Notes: generated from the letters alone by a model not told the origin. A stretch of 34,404 nt of DNA from Desulfobulbaceae bacterium UBA5173 (GCA_002413355.1 DHWV01000038.1:872-35275), one strand, 5' to 3'; shown: positions 7,567 through 16,310, numbered from the stretch's first letter. Numbers and translations: made by a program.

Positions 7567-9204
7567 ATGAGCACCCATCCATTCGCAGGCAAGCCTGCCC
7601 CTGCATCCATATTAGTCAATGTCCCGGAGCTGATTTCCGCCTATTACACCCTCACGCCTGACCCGCAGCAGAGCGCGGAGCGGGTTAGTTTCGGCACATC
7701 CGGTCATCGCGGCAGCTCGCTCAAGCGCAGCTTCAACGAGGCGCACATTCTTGCCGTGACCCAAGCCGTCTGCGATTATCGTAACTCGGCAGGCATCAGC
7801 GGCACCCTGTTCATGGGCATGGACACCCACGCGCTGTCGTGGCCTGCCCAGCTCACGGCCTTGCGCGTCTTGGCCGCCAATAAGGTGCAGGTCTGCATTG
7901 CCGCTGGCGATTCGCTTTACACGCCCACCCCGGTGATTTCCCACGCCATCCTCACCCATAACCAGCAGGGCGGGCCGTTGTGCGATGGCATCGTCATCAC
8001 CCCGTCGCATAACCCGCCTGCGGACGGCGGGTTCAAGTACAATCCGCCGCATGGTGGCCCAGCAGACACCGATGTGACCAGCGTCATCGAGGCCCGCGCC
8101 AACCAGCTGCTTGAGGAAAATCTGGCGGGCGTGAACGCGCTGCTGCTGGCAGACGCGCTCAAGGCGGACACCGTGCGGCCTTATGACTACGTCACGCCGT
8201 ATGTCAAGGATTTGGCTCAAGTTATCGATATAGAAGCCATTGCCAGGTCCGGCATCCGCATTGGCGCGGACGCAATGGGCGGGGCAGGCATGGCCTACTG
8301 GCAGGCAATCAAAACGCAGTACGGCCTGAACATGGAGATATTCCACGACACGCTGGACTCCACCTTCTCGTTCATGCACTGCGACAAGGACGGCAAAATC
8401 CGCATGGACTGCTCCTCGCCCTACGCAATGGCCGGGCTGGTGGCGATGAAAGAGGACTTTGACATCGCTTTTGGCAATGACACCGACTTTGACCGGCACG
8501 GCATTGTCACCAAGAGCATGGGCCTGATGAACCCGAATCACTACCTCGGCGTGGCTATTTCCTACTTGGCGCAGAACCGTCCGCAGTGGCGGGCTGATTT
8601 GGCTATCGGCAAGACCTTGGTCAGCAGCTCGATCATCGACCGCGCTGCCGCCGCGTTGGGCCGCAAGGTGGTGGAAGTGCCGGTCGGCTTCAAGTGGTTT
8701 GTCGAGGGACTGCATCAAGGCAGCATCTTCTTCGGCGGCGAGGAAAGCGCGGGCGCGAGCTTCCTGCGCAAGGACGGCACAGTCTGGAGCACAGACAAGG
8801 ACGGCATTATCCTCAACCTGCTGGCCGCTGAAATCACTGCCAGAACTGGGCGCGATCCGGGCGAGCACTATCAGGAGCTGACCCGGCAGTTTGGCGCGCC
8901 GGTCTATGCCCGCATTGACGCGCCTGCCACGCCTGCACAGAAGGCCGTGCTGAAGAACTTGCAGCCGGAGGATGTGCCGGTGAAGACGCTGGCGGGCGAG
9001 CCGATCACTGCTATTCTCACTAAGGCTCCCGGCAACGGTGCGGCCATTGGCGGCCTGAAGATTGTCGCGGCAAACGGCTGGTGCGCCCTGCGGCCATCCG
9101 GCACTGAGGACATTTACAAGATTTACGCAGAGAGCTTCATTGACACGGCGCACTTGACCATGATTCAGGAGGAGGCTAAGGCGATGGTGGCGGGGTTGAT
9201 TTGA
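7567..9204 (+). CDS. pgm: Phosphoglucomutase, alpha-D-glucose-phosphate specific
   Basis: The 545-residue protein matches the bacterial Pgm of the alpha-D-phosphohexomutase superfamily, which interconverts glucose 1-phosphate and glucose 6-phosphate in glycogen and cell-surface sugar metabolism. The substrate-binding FGTSGHRG is at residues 42-49, the phosphoserine loop TPSHNPP has S147, the Mg2+-binding loop is GNDTDFDRH (D305, D307, D309), and the sugar-specificity loop is GEESAGAS (391-398). The C-terminal RPSGTED phosphate-binding motif is present. AAAGGATAAATC precedes the ATG. The gene converges on proS with only 85 bases between stops. Confidence 0.95.
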   Translation: MSTHPFAGKPAPASILVNVPELISAYYTLTPDPQQSAERVSFGTSGHRGSSLKRSFNEAHILAVTQAVCDYRNSAGISGTLFMGMDTHALSWPAQLTALRVLAANKVQVCIAAGDSLYTPTPVISHAILTHNQQGGPLCDGIVITPSHNPPADGGFKYNPPHGGPADTDVTSVIEARANQLLEENLAGVNALLLADALKADTVRPYDYVTPYVKDLAQVIDIEAIARSGIRIGADAMGGAGMAYWQAIKTQYGLNMEIFHDTLDSTFSFMHCDKDGKIRMDCSSPYAMAGLVAMKEDFDIAFGNDTDFDRHGIVTKSMGLMNPNHYLGVAISYLAQNRPQWRADLAIGKTLVSSSIIDRAAAALGRKVVEVPVGFKWFVEGLHQGSIFFGGEESAGASFLRKDGTVWSTDKDGIILNLLAAEITARTGRDPGEHYQELTRQFGAPVYARIDAPATPAQKAVLKNLQPEDVPVKTLAGEPITAILTKAPGNGAAIGGLKIVAANGWCALRPSGTEDIYKIYAESFIDTAHLTMIQEEAKAMVAGLI

Positions 9205-9289
9205 GGTTGGACACTGCGCAGGTTTGAATGAAATATTAACCCTGTAAAAAACAGGAATCCGCTTCATGAAACCATGCGCAGTCAACAAC

Positions 9290-11020
9290 TCAGGCGCACA
9301 TCCCTGCCGCCGCCAGCTCTGCCCTGATCTTGGCGGCAATCTCCGCAGCGGCCTGCGCCAGCGGCAGCATGGTGGTTGCACCGCTACGGCGGCTGCGCAG
9401 CTCCACGCTGCCGTCCTTCTCCACGCCCTTGCCCACAGTCACGCGGTAGGGGATGCCGAGCAGGTCAGCGTCCTTGAACTTGGAGCCGGGCCGCTCGTCG
9501 CGGTCGTCGTACAGCACCTCGATGCCCGCAGCTTCAAGCTCCTGATGCAGCTGCTCGGCTGCGGCGGTGACAGGCGCGTTCTTCAGGTCAAGGTTGAGAA
9601 TGATGACCTGCACCGGAGCCAGCGGCAGGGGGAAGATGATGCCGTTCGCGTCGTGGTTCTGCTCGATGGCCGCTGCCACCACCCGGCTCACGCCGATGCC
9701 GTAGCAGCCCATGATCATAATCTTCTCTTGGCCGTCCGCGTCTTGGAAGGTGGCGTTCATGGCGGCGGAATACTTGGTGCCGAGCTTGAAGATGTGGCCG
9801 ACCTCAATGCCTTCGGTCAGCCGCAGGCTGCCGCCGCAGAGCGGGCAGCAGTCCTCAGCCGTCACCTGACGCAAATCGCCGACCAAGGCAGGCGTGAAGT
9901 CGCGGCCCGGATTGACTCCGGTGCAATGGAAGCCCTTCTCGTTCGCCCCGGCAGCGGCGTTGACCATGAGCATCACCTCCTGGTCGGCAACGAACTTCAG
10001 CGGCAGACCCACCGGCCCGATATAGCCAACCGGCAGCTTGCTCCTCTGCCAAACCGTGTCGTCATCGGCCAGCTCCACATCGGTCGCGCCAAGCAGGTTC
10101 TTCAGCTTGACCGGCTGCACCTCGCGGTCGCCACGCACCAGCACTGCCACCAGCTCGCCGTCCACCACGTAAATCATGGTCTTGATCACCTGCCGCGCAG
10201 TCAGGCCAAGGAAAGCAGCCACCGCGTCCACCTTTTTCATGCCCGGCGTGGCCACCTTGACGCAGTCCAGCAGGGCGGCGCTGTCCTCTGTCTTCACCGG
10301 CGGGGCAGCCTTGGCCTTTTCTAAGTTGGCGGCATAGTCGCAGCTCTGGCAGATCACCAAGGTGTCCTCGCCCGTCTTGGCCAGCACCATGAACTCGTGC
10401 GAGAACGAGCCGCCGATGCTGCCGGAGTCGGCTTCCACGGCCCGGAACTCCAGCCCGCACCGCTTGAAGATGCGGTTGTAGGCATCGCGCATCTTGCGGT
10501 AGCTCTCCTCCGCGCCCGCCTCGCTGGCATCGAAGGAGTAGGCATCCTTCATGACAAACTCGCGCCCGCGCATCAGGCCGAAACGCGGGCGGATCTCGTC
10601 ACGGAACTTGGTCTGGATCTGATACAGGTTGACCGGCAATTGGCGGTAGGAATGCACCTCGCGGCGGGCCACGTCGGTGACGACTTCCTCGTGCGTCGGC
10701 CCAAGGCAGCAGTCGCGCTGATGCCGGTCTTTGAAGCGGAGCAGCTCCGGGCCGTACTGCTTCCATCGCCCCGACTCTTCCCAGAGGTCGGCAGGCTGCA
10801 CCATCGGCATGAGGATTTCCTGCGCCCCGGCCCGGTTCATCTCCTGGCGGACAATGGTCTCCACCTTGCGCAAGGCGGAGAGGCCAAGCGGCAGGTAGGT
10901 GTAGAGGCCGGAGGTGAGCTTGCGGATTAAGCCCGCCCGCAGCAGGAGCTGGTGGCTGATGACTTCCGCCTCGGCAGGCGTTTCCTTGGCCGTGGTGATA
11001 AGCAGTTGCGAATAGCGCAT
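9290..11020 (-). CDS. proS: Prolyl-tRNA synthetase, bacterial type with editing insertion
   Basis: This class II aminoacyl-tRNA synthetase attaches proline to tRNA-Pro. The start at 11020 gives MRYSQLLITTAKETPAEAEV, the typical opening of the family, and AAGGA lies 7 bases upstream; the open frame continues 22 codons further 5' without homology. The product is 576 residues, the usual size for the E. coli-type enzyme. Motif 2 (KFRDEIRPRFGLMRGREFVM) and motif 3 (GCYGIGVSRVVAA) flank a YbaK-like editing insertion of about 180 residues that removes misacylated Ala-tRNA. A C-terminal anticodon-binding domain follows. It is divergent from dsrA. Confidence 0.96.
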   Translation of the reverse strand: MRYSQLLITTAKETPAEAEVISHQLLLRAGLIRKLTSGLYTYLPLGLSALRKVETIVRQEMNRAGAQEILMPMVQPADLWEESGRWKQYGPELLRFKDRHQRDCCLGPTHEEVVTDVARREVHSYRQLPVNLYQIQTKFRDEIRPRFGLMRGREFVMKDAYSFDASEAGAEESYRKMRDAYNRIFKRCGLEFRAVEADSGSIGGSFSHEFMVLAKTGEDTLVICQSCDYAANLEKAKAAPPVKTEDSAALLDCVKVATPGMKKVDAVAAFLGLTARQVIKTMIYVVDGELVAVLVRGDREVQPVKLKNLLGATDVELADDDTVWQRSKLPVGYIGPVGLPLKFVADQEVMLMVNAAAGANEKGFHCTGVNPGRDFTPALVGDLRQVTAEDCCPLCGGSLRLTEGIEVGHIFKLGTKYSAAMNATFQDADGQEKIMIMGCYGIGVSRVVAAAIEQNHDANGIIFPLPLAPVQVIILNLDLKNAPVTAAAEQLHQELEAAGIEVLYDDRDERPGSKFKDADLLGIPYRVTVGKGVEKDGSVELRSRRSGATTMLPLAQAAAEIAAKIRAELAAAGMCA

Positions 11021-11186
11021 GATCGTGTCCTTCAGCAGTTCGTTGATGGTGCTGGTGTCCTTGGTTCCGGCGGAACGGCATATCATACCAGATTAGTCGG
11101 GCAATGACCCGAAAAATTTCTTCCAGTCAGGCTGGCTTCTGCTCTCAGCATCGCTGCGGATTCCTCCGCTCCGCCGTTCTTTTTGA

Positions 11187-11215
11187 TTGACAAATGCAGG
11201 TGATGCGTTTAAGTT
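11187..11215 (+). promoter_or_regulatory. Candidate sigma70-type promoter upstream of dsrA
   Basis: A perfect TTGACA (11187-11192) is followed after 17 bases by TAAGTT (11210-11215), a weak -10 with three of six matches. It points toward dsrA with a leader of about 125 bases. The whole proS-dsrA gap is 326 bp, and this is the best promoter seen on the plus strand. Confidence 0.45.
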
Positions 11216-11246
11216 CCTTTTGGAAAATAACCATCGCGCAGGCGCG

Positions 11247-11270
11247 TGTCATTCATGCTGCGGCATGACA
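11247..11270. promoter_or_regulatory. Dyad-symmetric candidate operator in the dsrA leader
   Basis: TGTCAT at 11247-11252 and its complement ATGACA at 11265-11270 are separated by 12 bases. The dyad lies between the candidate promoter and the dsrA ribosome-binding site. It does not match the FNR, Rex or HcpR consensus as I know them. It could be a binding site or a weak leader hairpin. Confidence 0.25.
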
Positions 11271-11346
11271 TGATCCGCCTGTTGAGTTTATAGCAGGTAC
11301 AATTTTGGTTTTATTCAATCTCATCCCCATTAAGGAGGAACACCCG

Positions 11347-12627
11347 ATGGCAAAGCATGCTACGCCTTTGTTGGACGAACTGGAAAAAGGCCCGTGGCCG
11401 AGTTTCGTCACCGACATGAAGCGCCAGGCAGAGACCCACCCGGAGTGCTGGGACATTCTCGGCCAGTTGGAGCTGTCCTACAAAGACAAAATCACCCACT
11501 GGAAGCACGGCGGCATTGTCGGCGTGTTCGGCTACGGCGGCGGCATTGTTGGCCGCTATTCGGATGTGCCAAAGCGTTTCCCCGGGGTTGAGCATTTCCA
11601 CACCGTCCGCATCGCCCAGCCCTCTGGTCTGTATTACTCGACCAAGAACCTGCGCGGCCTGATGGATCTGTGGGACAAGTATGGATCCGGCATGACCAAC
11701 ATGCACGGCTCTACCGGCGACATGATTTTCCTCGGCACCCGCACCGAGAATCTGGAGCCGCTGTTCTGGGATCTGACCCATAATTTGGAGCAAGACCTCG
11801 GCGGCTCCGGCTCCAACCTGCGCACCCCGTCCTGCTGCTTGGGCGAGTCGCGCTGCGAGTGGGCCTGCTACGACGCACAGGATGTCTGCCACCACCTGAC
11901 TATGCACTATCAGGACGAGATCCATCGTCCGGCTTTCCCCTACAAGTTCAAGTTCAAGTTCTCCGCCTGCCCGAACGACTGCGTAGCCTCCATCGCCCGT
12001 TCCGACTTTGCTCTGATCGGCACATGGAAGGACGACATCCGCATCAATCAGGCCGCAGTGAAGGAGTACATCGCGGGCAACTATCCGGCCAACGCCGGTG
12101 CGCACGCTGGCCGCGACTGGGGCAAGTTTGACATTAAGAAAGAGGTGATTGACCTCTGCCCGACCGGCTGCATGTGGATGGAAGGCGGCGAGCTGAAGAT
12201 TGACAACGCTGAGTGCACCCGCTGCATGCACTGCATCAACGTTATGCCCCGCGCCCTCAAGCCGGGCAAAGAGAAGGGTGCTACCGTCTGCATCGGCGCA
12301 AAGGCCCCGATCCTCGACGGTGCGCAGTTCGCCACCATGGTCATCCCGTTCATCGAAGTCTCCAAGGAAAACGAGTACGAGAACGTTATTGACGTGATCG
12401 AGCAGGTTTGGGACTGGTGGATGGAAGTCGGCAAAAACCGCGAGCGCGTAGGCGAGACCATGCAGCGCGTTGGCCTGCCCACCTTCCTCCGTGTGATGGA
12501 AGTTGAAGCCCTGCCGCAGCATGTCAAAGAGCCGCGTTCCAACCCCTACGTTTTCTGGCGTGAGGAAGAGGTTGAGGGCGGCTGGCAGCGCGACGTGGAA
12601 GAGTTCCGTCGCAAGCACAACGCCTGA
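11347..12627 (+). CDS. dsrA: Dissimilatory sulfite reductase, alpha subunit
   Basis: The 426-residue protein is the alpha subunit of the alpha2beta2 sulfite reductase that reduces sulfite in the last stage of sulfate respiration, in the cytoplasm with DsrC as sulfur acceptor. The siroheme-[4Fe-4S] ligands C164-x5-C170 (CLGESRC) and C208-x3-C212 (CPNDC) are present. An inserted ferredoxin domain shows C271 and C290-x2-C293-x2-C296. Length is normal (family about 430). The ATG at 11347 is chosen because AAGGAGGAACACCCG precedes it and the encoded MAKHATPLLDELEKG matches the family opening. dsrB follows after 50 bases, as in other sulfate reducers. The enzyme form is likely the reductive one, because dsrD is present. 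Confidence 0.98.
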   Translation: MAKHATPLLDELEKGPWPSFVTDMKRQAETHPECWDILGQLELSYKDKITHWKHGGIVGVFGYGGGIVGRYSDVPKRFPGVEHFHTVRIAQPSGLYYSTKNLRGLMDLWDKYGSGMTNMHGSTGDMIFLGTRTENLEPLFWDLTHNLEQDLGGSGSNLRTPSCCLGESRCEWACYDAQDVCHHLTMHYQDEIHRPAFPYKFKFKFSACPNDCVASIARSDFALIGTWKDDIRINQAAVKEYIAGNYPANAGAHAGRDWGKFDIKKEVIDLCPTGCMWMEGGELKIDNAECTRCMHCINVMPRALKPGKEKGATVCIGAKAPILDGAQFATMVIPFIEVSKENEYENVIDVIEQVWDWWMEVGKNRERVGETMQRVGLPTFLRVMEVEALPQHVKEPRSNPYVFWREEEVEGGWQRDVEEFRRKHNA

Positions 12628-12677
12628 GCCGGGAATTGATTTCAATCAAATTTGAACATAGATAAGGAGACGATATA

Positions 12678-13820
12678 ATGGGTTACGATCCTAGCAATCC
12701 CATGGAAGGTCGGATCACCGACTTGGGGCCGCGTCCGTACACCGAAATGCTGCCGCCGGTGATTGCCGCGAACAAGGGCAAATGGGACTACCATGAGATC
12801 ATCGCGCCGGGCGTGCTGGTGCATGTCGCCGAGAGCGGTGACAAGTGCTTCACCGTCCGCGTCGGTTCCCCGCGTCTGATTTCCATCGAGTACATCCGCG
12901 AGCTGTGCGACATCGCTGACAAGCACTGCAAAGGCTATCTGCGCTTCACCACCCGCAACAACGTCGAGTTCATGACTGACTGCAAAGAGTCATGCGACGC
13001 GCTGATTGCTGATCTGAAAGGACGCACCACCAAGTTCCCCATTGGCGGAACCGGTGCCTCCATCACCAACATCGTCCACACCCAAGGCTGGGTACACTGC
13101 CACACTCCGGCCACCGACGCTTCTGGCCCGGTTAAGGCAGTTATGGATGATCTGTTCGAGTATTTCGGCTCCATGACCCTGCCCGCGCAGGTGCGCATCG
13201 CTCTGGCTTGCTGCCTGAACATGTGCGGCGCGGTTCATGCGTCGGACATCGCCATTCTCGGCATTCATCGCAAGCCGCCGATGATTGATCACAACCGCAT
13301 CACCGGTGTCTGCGAGATTCCGCTGGCCATCTCCGCCTGCCCGCTGGGCGCGATCAAGCCCGCCAAGGCGCAGGTGGACGGCAAGGAAGTGAAGTCGGTG
13401 CAGGTCAACGCCGAGCGTTGCATGTTCTGCGGCAACTGCTACACCATGTGTCCGGCCATGCCGCTGGCTGACCCGGACGGCGACGGTATTGCCATTCTCG
13501 TCGGTGGCAAGGTTTCTAACTCCAAGTCTGCACCGAAGTTCTCCAAGCTGGTTGTGCCTTTCCTGCCGAACACCCCGCCGCGCTGGCCAGAAACTGTTTC
13601 TGTCATCCGCAAGATCGTTGAGGTCTATGCCAAGGATGCACGCAAGTACGAGCGCATCGGCGAGTGGGCGGAGCGCATCGGCTGGGAGAAGTTCTTTGAG
13701 AAGTGCGACATTCCGTTCACCGACAAGTCGATTGACGACTACCGTCTGGCCTACGACACATGGCGCACCACCACCCAGTTCAAGTTCACCAAGGCAACAA
13801 ACGCTTACACCAGCAAGTAA
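12678..13820 (+). CDS. dsrB: Dissimilatory sulfite reductase, beta subunit
   Basis: The 380-residue product pairs with DsrA. The cofactor region shows C141 and C179-x3-C183 in CLNMCGAVHASDIA. The ferredoxin domain has C248-x2-C251-x2-C254-x3-C258 (CMFCGNCYTMC) plus C221 in SACPLGAIKPAK. In characterised enzymes the beta subunit contributes the catalytically active siroheme site. AAGGAGACGATATA precedes the ATG. Position, order and length match dsrB of sulfate reducers. A 13-bp perfect hairpin starts 10 bases after the stop codon. Confidence 0.98.
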   Translation: MGYDPSNPMEGRITDLGPRPYTEMLPPVIAANKGKWDYHEIIAPGVLVHVAESGDKCFTVRVGSPRLISIEYIRELCDIADKHCKGYLRFTTRNNVEFMTDCKESCDALIADLKGRTTKFPIGGTGASITNIVHTQGWVHCHTPATDASGPVKAVMDDLFEYFGSMTLPAQVRIALACCLNMCGAVHASDIAILGIHRKPPMIDHNRITGVCEIPLAISACPLGAIKPAKAQVDGKEVKSVQVNAERCMFCGNCYTMCPAMPLADPDGDGIAILVGGKVSNSKSAPKFSKLVVPFLPNTPPRWPETVSVIRKIVEVYAKDARKYERIGEWAERIGWEKFFEKCDIPFTDKSIDDYRLAYDTWRTTTQFKFTKATNAYTSK

Positions 13821-13829
13821 GTGCCTTCC

Positions 13830-13858
13830 ATGCTTGGCCAGATTTTCTGGCCAAGCAT
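13830..13858 (+). other. Perfect 13-bp intercistronic hairpin between dsrB and dsrD
   Basis: ATGCTTGGCCAGA (13830-13842) pairs exactly with TCTGGCCAAGCAT (13846-13858) around a 3-base loop. No T-tract follows, so it is unlikely to be an intrinsic terminator. It could protect the 3' end of dsrAB mRNA after processing, which would give more dsrAB than dsrD message. Confidence 0.7.
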
Positions 13859-13895
13859 CCTGCTGAATAAAAACTCTGCCAACGGGGAAAAGATC

Positions 13896-14141
13896 ATGGC
13901 AATGAGTGTTGAAGAAGTTGAGGCCGCCATTATAGAGAAGGCGACCAAGGCACCGAAGCCGCAGCTCTACATCAAGGATTTTTACGAATGTGATGCCGAG
14001 CGTTCGCCGCGTGACATCAAGAATATCGCTAATGGGCTAGTGAAGAAAGGAAAGATGATGTTCTGGTCTTCCGGTTCCACGACCATGTACGCGATTCCTG
14101 AGCGAATTAAGAATGAAGAGGGCAAGGAAGGCGTGAACTAA
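13896..14141 (+). CDS. dsrD: DsrD, winged-helix activator of sulfite reductase
   Basis: This small protein (81 residues from ATG 13896, or 79 from ATG 13902) matches DsrD, a winged-helix protein that has been reported as an allosteric activator of DsrAB rather than a DNA-binding regulator. The conserved core VEEVEAAIIEKA, KPQLYIKDF and the tail GSTTMYAIPERIKN are all present. Family length is about 78. GGGGAAAAGATC precedes the first ATG. It is the third gene of the dsr unit and is followed by a strong intrinsic terminator. dsrD is associated with reductive-type dsr loci and with some disproportionators. Confidence 0.95.
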   Translation: MAMSVEEVEAAIIEKATKAPKPQLYIKDFYECDAERSPRDIKNIANGLVKKGKMMFWSSGSTTMYAIPERIKNEEGKEGVN

Positions 14142-14170
14142 GCAGTTCATAGCACAGTAGCTGCTTTCCA

Positions 14171-14208
14171 CAACCCAGCCGGAATAAACGGCTGGGTTGT
14201 CCTTTTTT
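14171..14208 (+). terminator. Rho-independent terminator after dsrABD
   Basis: CAACCCAGCC (14171-14180) pairs perfectly with GGCTGGGTTG (14190-14199) across a 9-base loop, and TCCTTTTTT follows. This is a textbook intrinsic terminator 30 bases after the dsrD stop and just before the second dsrD-like gene. Confidence 0.9.
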
Positions 14209-14224
14209 AAAAGAGGTGTCGGTT

Positions 14225-14458
14225 ATGGTTAAGAGCATTGAGGAAGTCGAAGCCGCCATTCTCGACAAAGCGGCCAAATGGAAAAAGCCGCAGCTCTACC
14301 TTAAAAATTTTTGTGAATGCGATCCTGAGCGTTCGCCGCGTGACGTGAGGAAAATCGCCGACGGCTTGGTATCTAAGAAAAAACTGGTGCATTGGTGTAC
14401 CGGCGGATCGATGATGTACGTGCTTCCTGAACGGCTGAAAGATGAAGAAAAACGCTGA
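14225..14458 (+). CDS. Second DsrD-like protein (paralogue)
   Basis: This 77-residue protein is a diverged paralogue of the DsrD encoded just upstream. By eye, 44 of 72 aligned positions are identical, including IEEVEAAI, KPQLY, ECD, ERSPRD and PERLK. Differences lie in the winged region: FWSSGSTTMYA becomes HWCTGGSMMYV, and an extra cysteine appears in KNFCECD. The ATG at 14225 is preferred because AAGAGG lies 8 bases before it; a GTG at 14216 overlaps that site. It lies just beyond the strong dsrABD terminator, so it is read either by read-through or from its own promoter, and may have a different dose or role from DsrD. It is followed by radA after 63 bases. Confidence 0.92.
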   Translation: MVKSIEEVEAAILDKAAKWKKPQLYLKNFCECDPERSPRDVRKIADGLVSKKKLVHWCTGGSMMYVLPERLKDEEKR

Positions 14459-14521
14459 ACCCGCAATCTGGTTTCGCGCAACCATATGCGATCTGTGACA
14501 ACCGGCATTGCGGAACAGTGA

Positions 14522-15883
14522 ATGGTTACATCAGCAAAACAATCACAGAACATTTTCCTCTGCACAAGCTGCGGCCATGAGAGCCGCAAATGGCTGGGCC
14601 GTTGTCCGCAGTGCGGTGAATGGGACAGTCTGAGCGAGCAAAAGCCCAAGCCCCGTTTGCGTGGCGCAGCAGCAGAGGTCTTCCCGCTCAACGGCGAAGG
14701 CGGCGAGGAGACAGCCCGGTTGGTCACTGGCATCAGCGAGTTGGATCGAACCCTGGGTGGCGGCATCGTGCCTGGCTCGATGATCCTGATCGGCGGTGAT
14801 CCAGGCATTGGCAAATCCACCCTCATCCTCCAACTCCTCGCAGCGTTGGCGGCGCAGCGGCATAAGCTCCTCTACGTCAGCGGCGAGGAATCTGTCCAAC
14901 AGATACGGATGCGGGCCGAGCGGCTGTCGGTGCAGAGCGAGCACATCTTTCTTGCTGCCGAAAACTCGGTGCAGGCGATCATCAGCTTGGTCGAGGAAGT
15001 GCGCCCCGCCTTTCTTGCTGTGGATTCCATCCAGACCATGCACAGCGAAACGGTCGGCTCTGCGCCTGGTTCTGTCACGCAGGTACGCGAATCGGCCTCG
15101 CTCTTCCTCAATCTCGCCAAGCGCAGCGGCCTGCCGGTTATCCTCATCGGCCACGTGACCAAAGACGGCAGCATTGCCGGGCCGCGTGTTTTGGAGCACA
15201 TGGTGGACACGGTGCTGTATTTCGAGGGCGACAGCAGCCAAGTCTTCCGCCTGCTGCGCACGGTCAAGAACCGTTTCGGATCTACCAACGAAATTGGGGT
15301 GTTCGAGATGAAGGAAAGCGGCCTGGCTGAGGTCGATAATCCTTCCGCCCTCTTCCTTGCCGAGCGGCCCGTGAACGTGCCCGGCTCCGTGGTCATGCCC
15401 AGCGTCGAAGGCACTCGGCCTATTCTGGTTGAGGTGCAGGCCTTAGTCAGTCCGTCGAGCCTTGGCACATCCCGGCGCACGGCCATTGGCGCAGACCCGC
15501 AGCGGCTGGCTTTGCTCACCGCAGTGTTAGAGAAAAAAATCGGCGTGACCTTGTTTGATCACGATATTTTCCTTAATATCGCGGGCGGCATCCGCATTGA
15601 TGAGCCTGCTCTTGACTTGGCCGTGATTGTCGCCCTGCTCTCCAGTCTGCATGAAAAGGTGGTTGATCCAACCACCGCAGTCTGCGGCGAGGTTGGGCTG
15701 GCCGGGGAAATCCGGGCCGTCAGCCAGATGGAAATGCGCCTGCGCGAGGCAAAGCGGCTCGGCTTTAAAACCTTACTTATGCCGGAGTCCAGCCGCAGGC
15801 AGCTGGAAGTTAGTGCGGTCGAGGGCATCCAGCTCCATCCGGTGCGCAGCGTGCATGATGCGGTGGAACGGCTGTTTGGATAA
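14522..15883 (+). CDS. radA: DNA repair protein RadA (Sms)
   Basis: The 453-residue protein has the complete RadA layout: a zinc finger with C14, C17, C28 and C31, a RecA-like ATPase with Walker A GGDPGIGKST (residues 91-100), the RadA-specific KNRFG motif (249-253), and a C-terminal Lon-protease-like domain without the protease active site. RadA is a DnaB-like helicase that extends heteroduplex DNA during recombination and repair. Length is normal for the family. A weak GGAA lies upstream of the ATG. Confidence 0.96.
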   Translation: MVTSAKQSQNIFLCTSCGHESRKWLGRCPQCGEWDSLSEQKPKPRLRGAAAEVFPLNGEGGEETARLVTGISELDRTLGGGIVPGSMILIGGDPGIGKSTLILQLLAALAAQRHKLLYVSGEESVQQIRMRAERLSVQSEHIFLAAENSVQAIISLVEEVRPAFLAVDSIQTMHSETVGSAPGSVTQVRESASLFLNLAKRSGLPVILIGHVTKDGSIAGPRVLEHMVDTVLYFEGDSSQVFRLLRTVKNRFGSTNEIGVFEMKESGLAEVDNPSALFLAERPVNVPGSVVMPSVEGTRPILVEVQALVSPSSLGTSRRTAIGADPQRLALLTAVLEKKIGVTLFDHDIFLNIAGGIRIDEPALDLAVIVALLSSLHEKVVDPTTAVCGEVGLAGEIRAVSQMEMRLREAKRLGFKTLLMPESSRRQLEVSAVEGIQLHPVRSVHDAVERLFG

Positions 15884-15940
15884 GAGAACACCCAGGACTA
15901 ACAAGAGCGGCAACGACAACCTTTCACGTGAAGTACTGTC

Positions 15941-16228
15941 ATGAAAATCACTAAATCAGAAGTTGAGAGAACAGCCCGCCTTGCCCGGCTGGAACTGAGC
16001 GAGGCCGAGACGGAGCGGATGACTGCCCAGTTAGACACCATCCTCAGCTATGCGGCCAAACTGGATGAGTTGGACACTGCCGGGGTTTCCTCCACGGCGT
16101 TCGGTCAAGAAACAGTGAATGCTTTCCGCGATGACGAAGTGCGGCCTTCGCTACCAAGAGAGGCGGCATTGGCGAACGGGCCGAAGCACAATGAAGAGTT
16201 TTTTGTGGTGCCGAAGATCATCGGCTGA
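15941..16228 (+). CDS. gatC: Aspartyl/glutamyl-tRNA amidotransferase subunit C
   Basis: The 95-residue protein is the small subunit of GatCAB, which converts Glu-tRNA-Gln and Asp-tRNA-Asn to the amide forms. It shows the conserved opening KITKSEVERTARLARLELSE, the central LDTILSYAAKLDELDT and the tail PRE...NGPKHNEEFFVVPKII. It wraps around the GatA-GatB interface. Here gatA and gatB are not adjacent; the next large gene is the SirC-like dehydrogenase. The ATG has no strong ribosome-binding site, so translation may depend on radA read-through. Confidence 0.95.
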   Translation: MKITKSEVERTARLARLELSEAETERMTAQLDTILSYAAKLDELDTAGVSSTAFGQETVNAFRDDEVRPSLPREAALANGPKHNEEFFVVPKIIG

Positions 16229-16310
16229 CACCGCAGGTGCTGCTGAGAAACAACGTTCGTTGAAGCCGCCTCCGGTTGACGCATCATGCACGGCCATTTT
16301 TGCGTTTGCC

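Noticed and set aside
9241..9255. Hairpin CCTGT-AAAAA-ACAGG between pgm and proS
   Set aside because: The stem is only 5 bp and no T-tract follows, so it is too weak to call a terminator.
7612..9381. 589-codon open frame on the minus strand opposite pgm
   Set aside because: It is a high-GC antisense shadow of a clear phosphoglucomutase; it has no ribosome-binding site and no recognisable protein features.
9266..10324. 352-codon open frame on the plus strand opposite proS
   Set aside because: It is antisense to class II synthetase motifs and has no family resemblance.
11097..11112. TCGGG-CAATGA-CCCGA hairpin followed by an A/T run upstream of dsrA
   Set aside because: The stem is only 5 bp, and no gene ends on the plus strand here.
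11311..12645. 444-codon open frame on the minus strand opposite dsrA
   Set aside because: It mirrors the dsrA coding frame, and dsrA has catalytic motifs and a strong ribosome-binding site.
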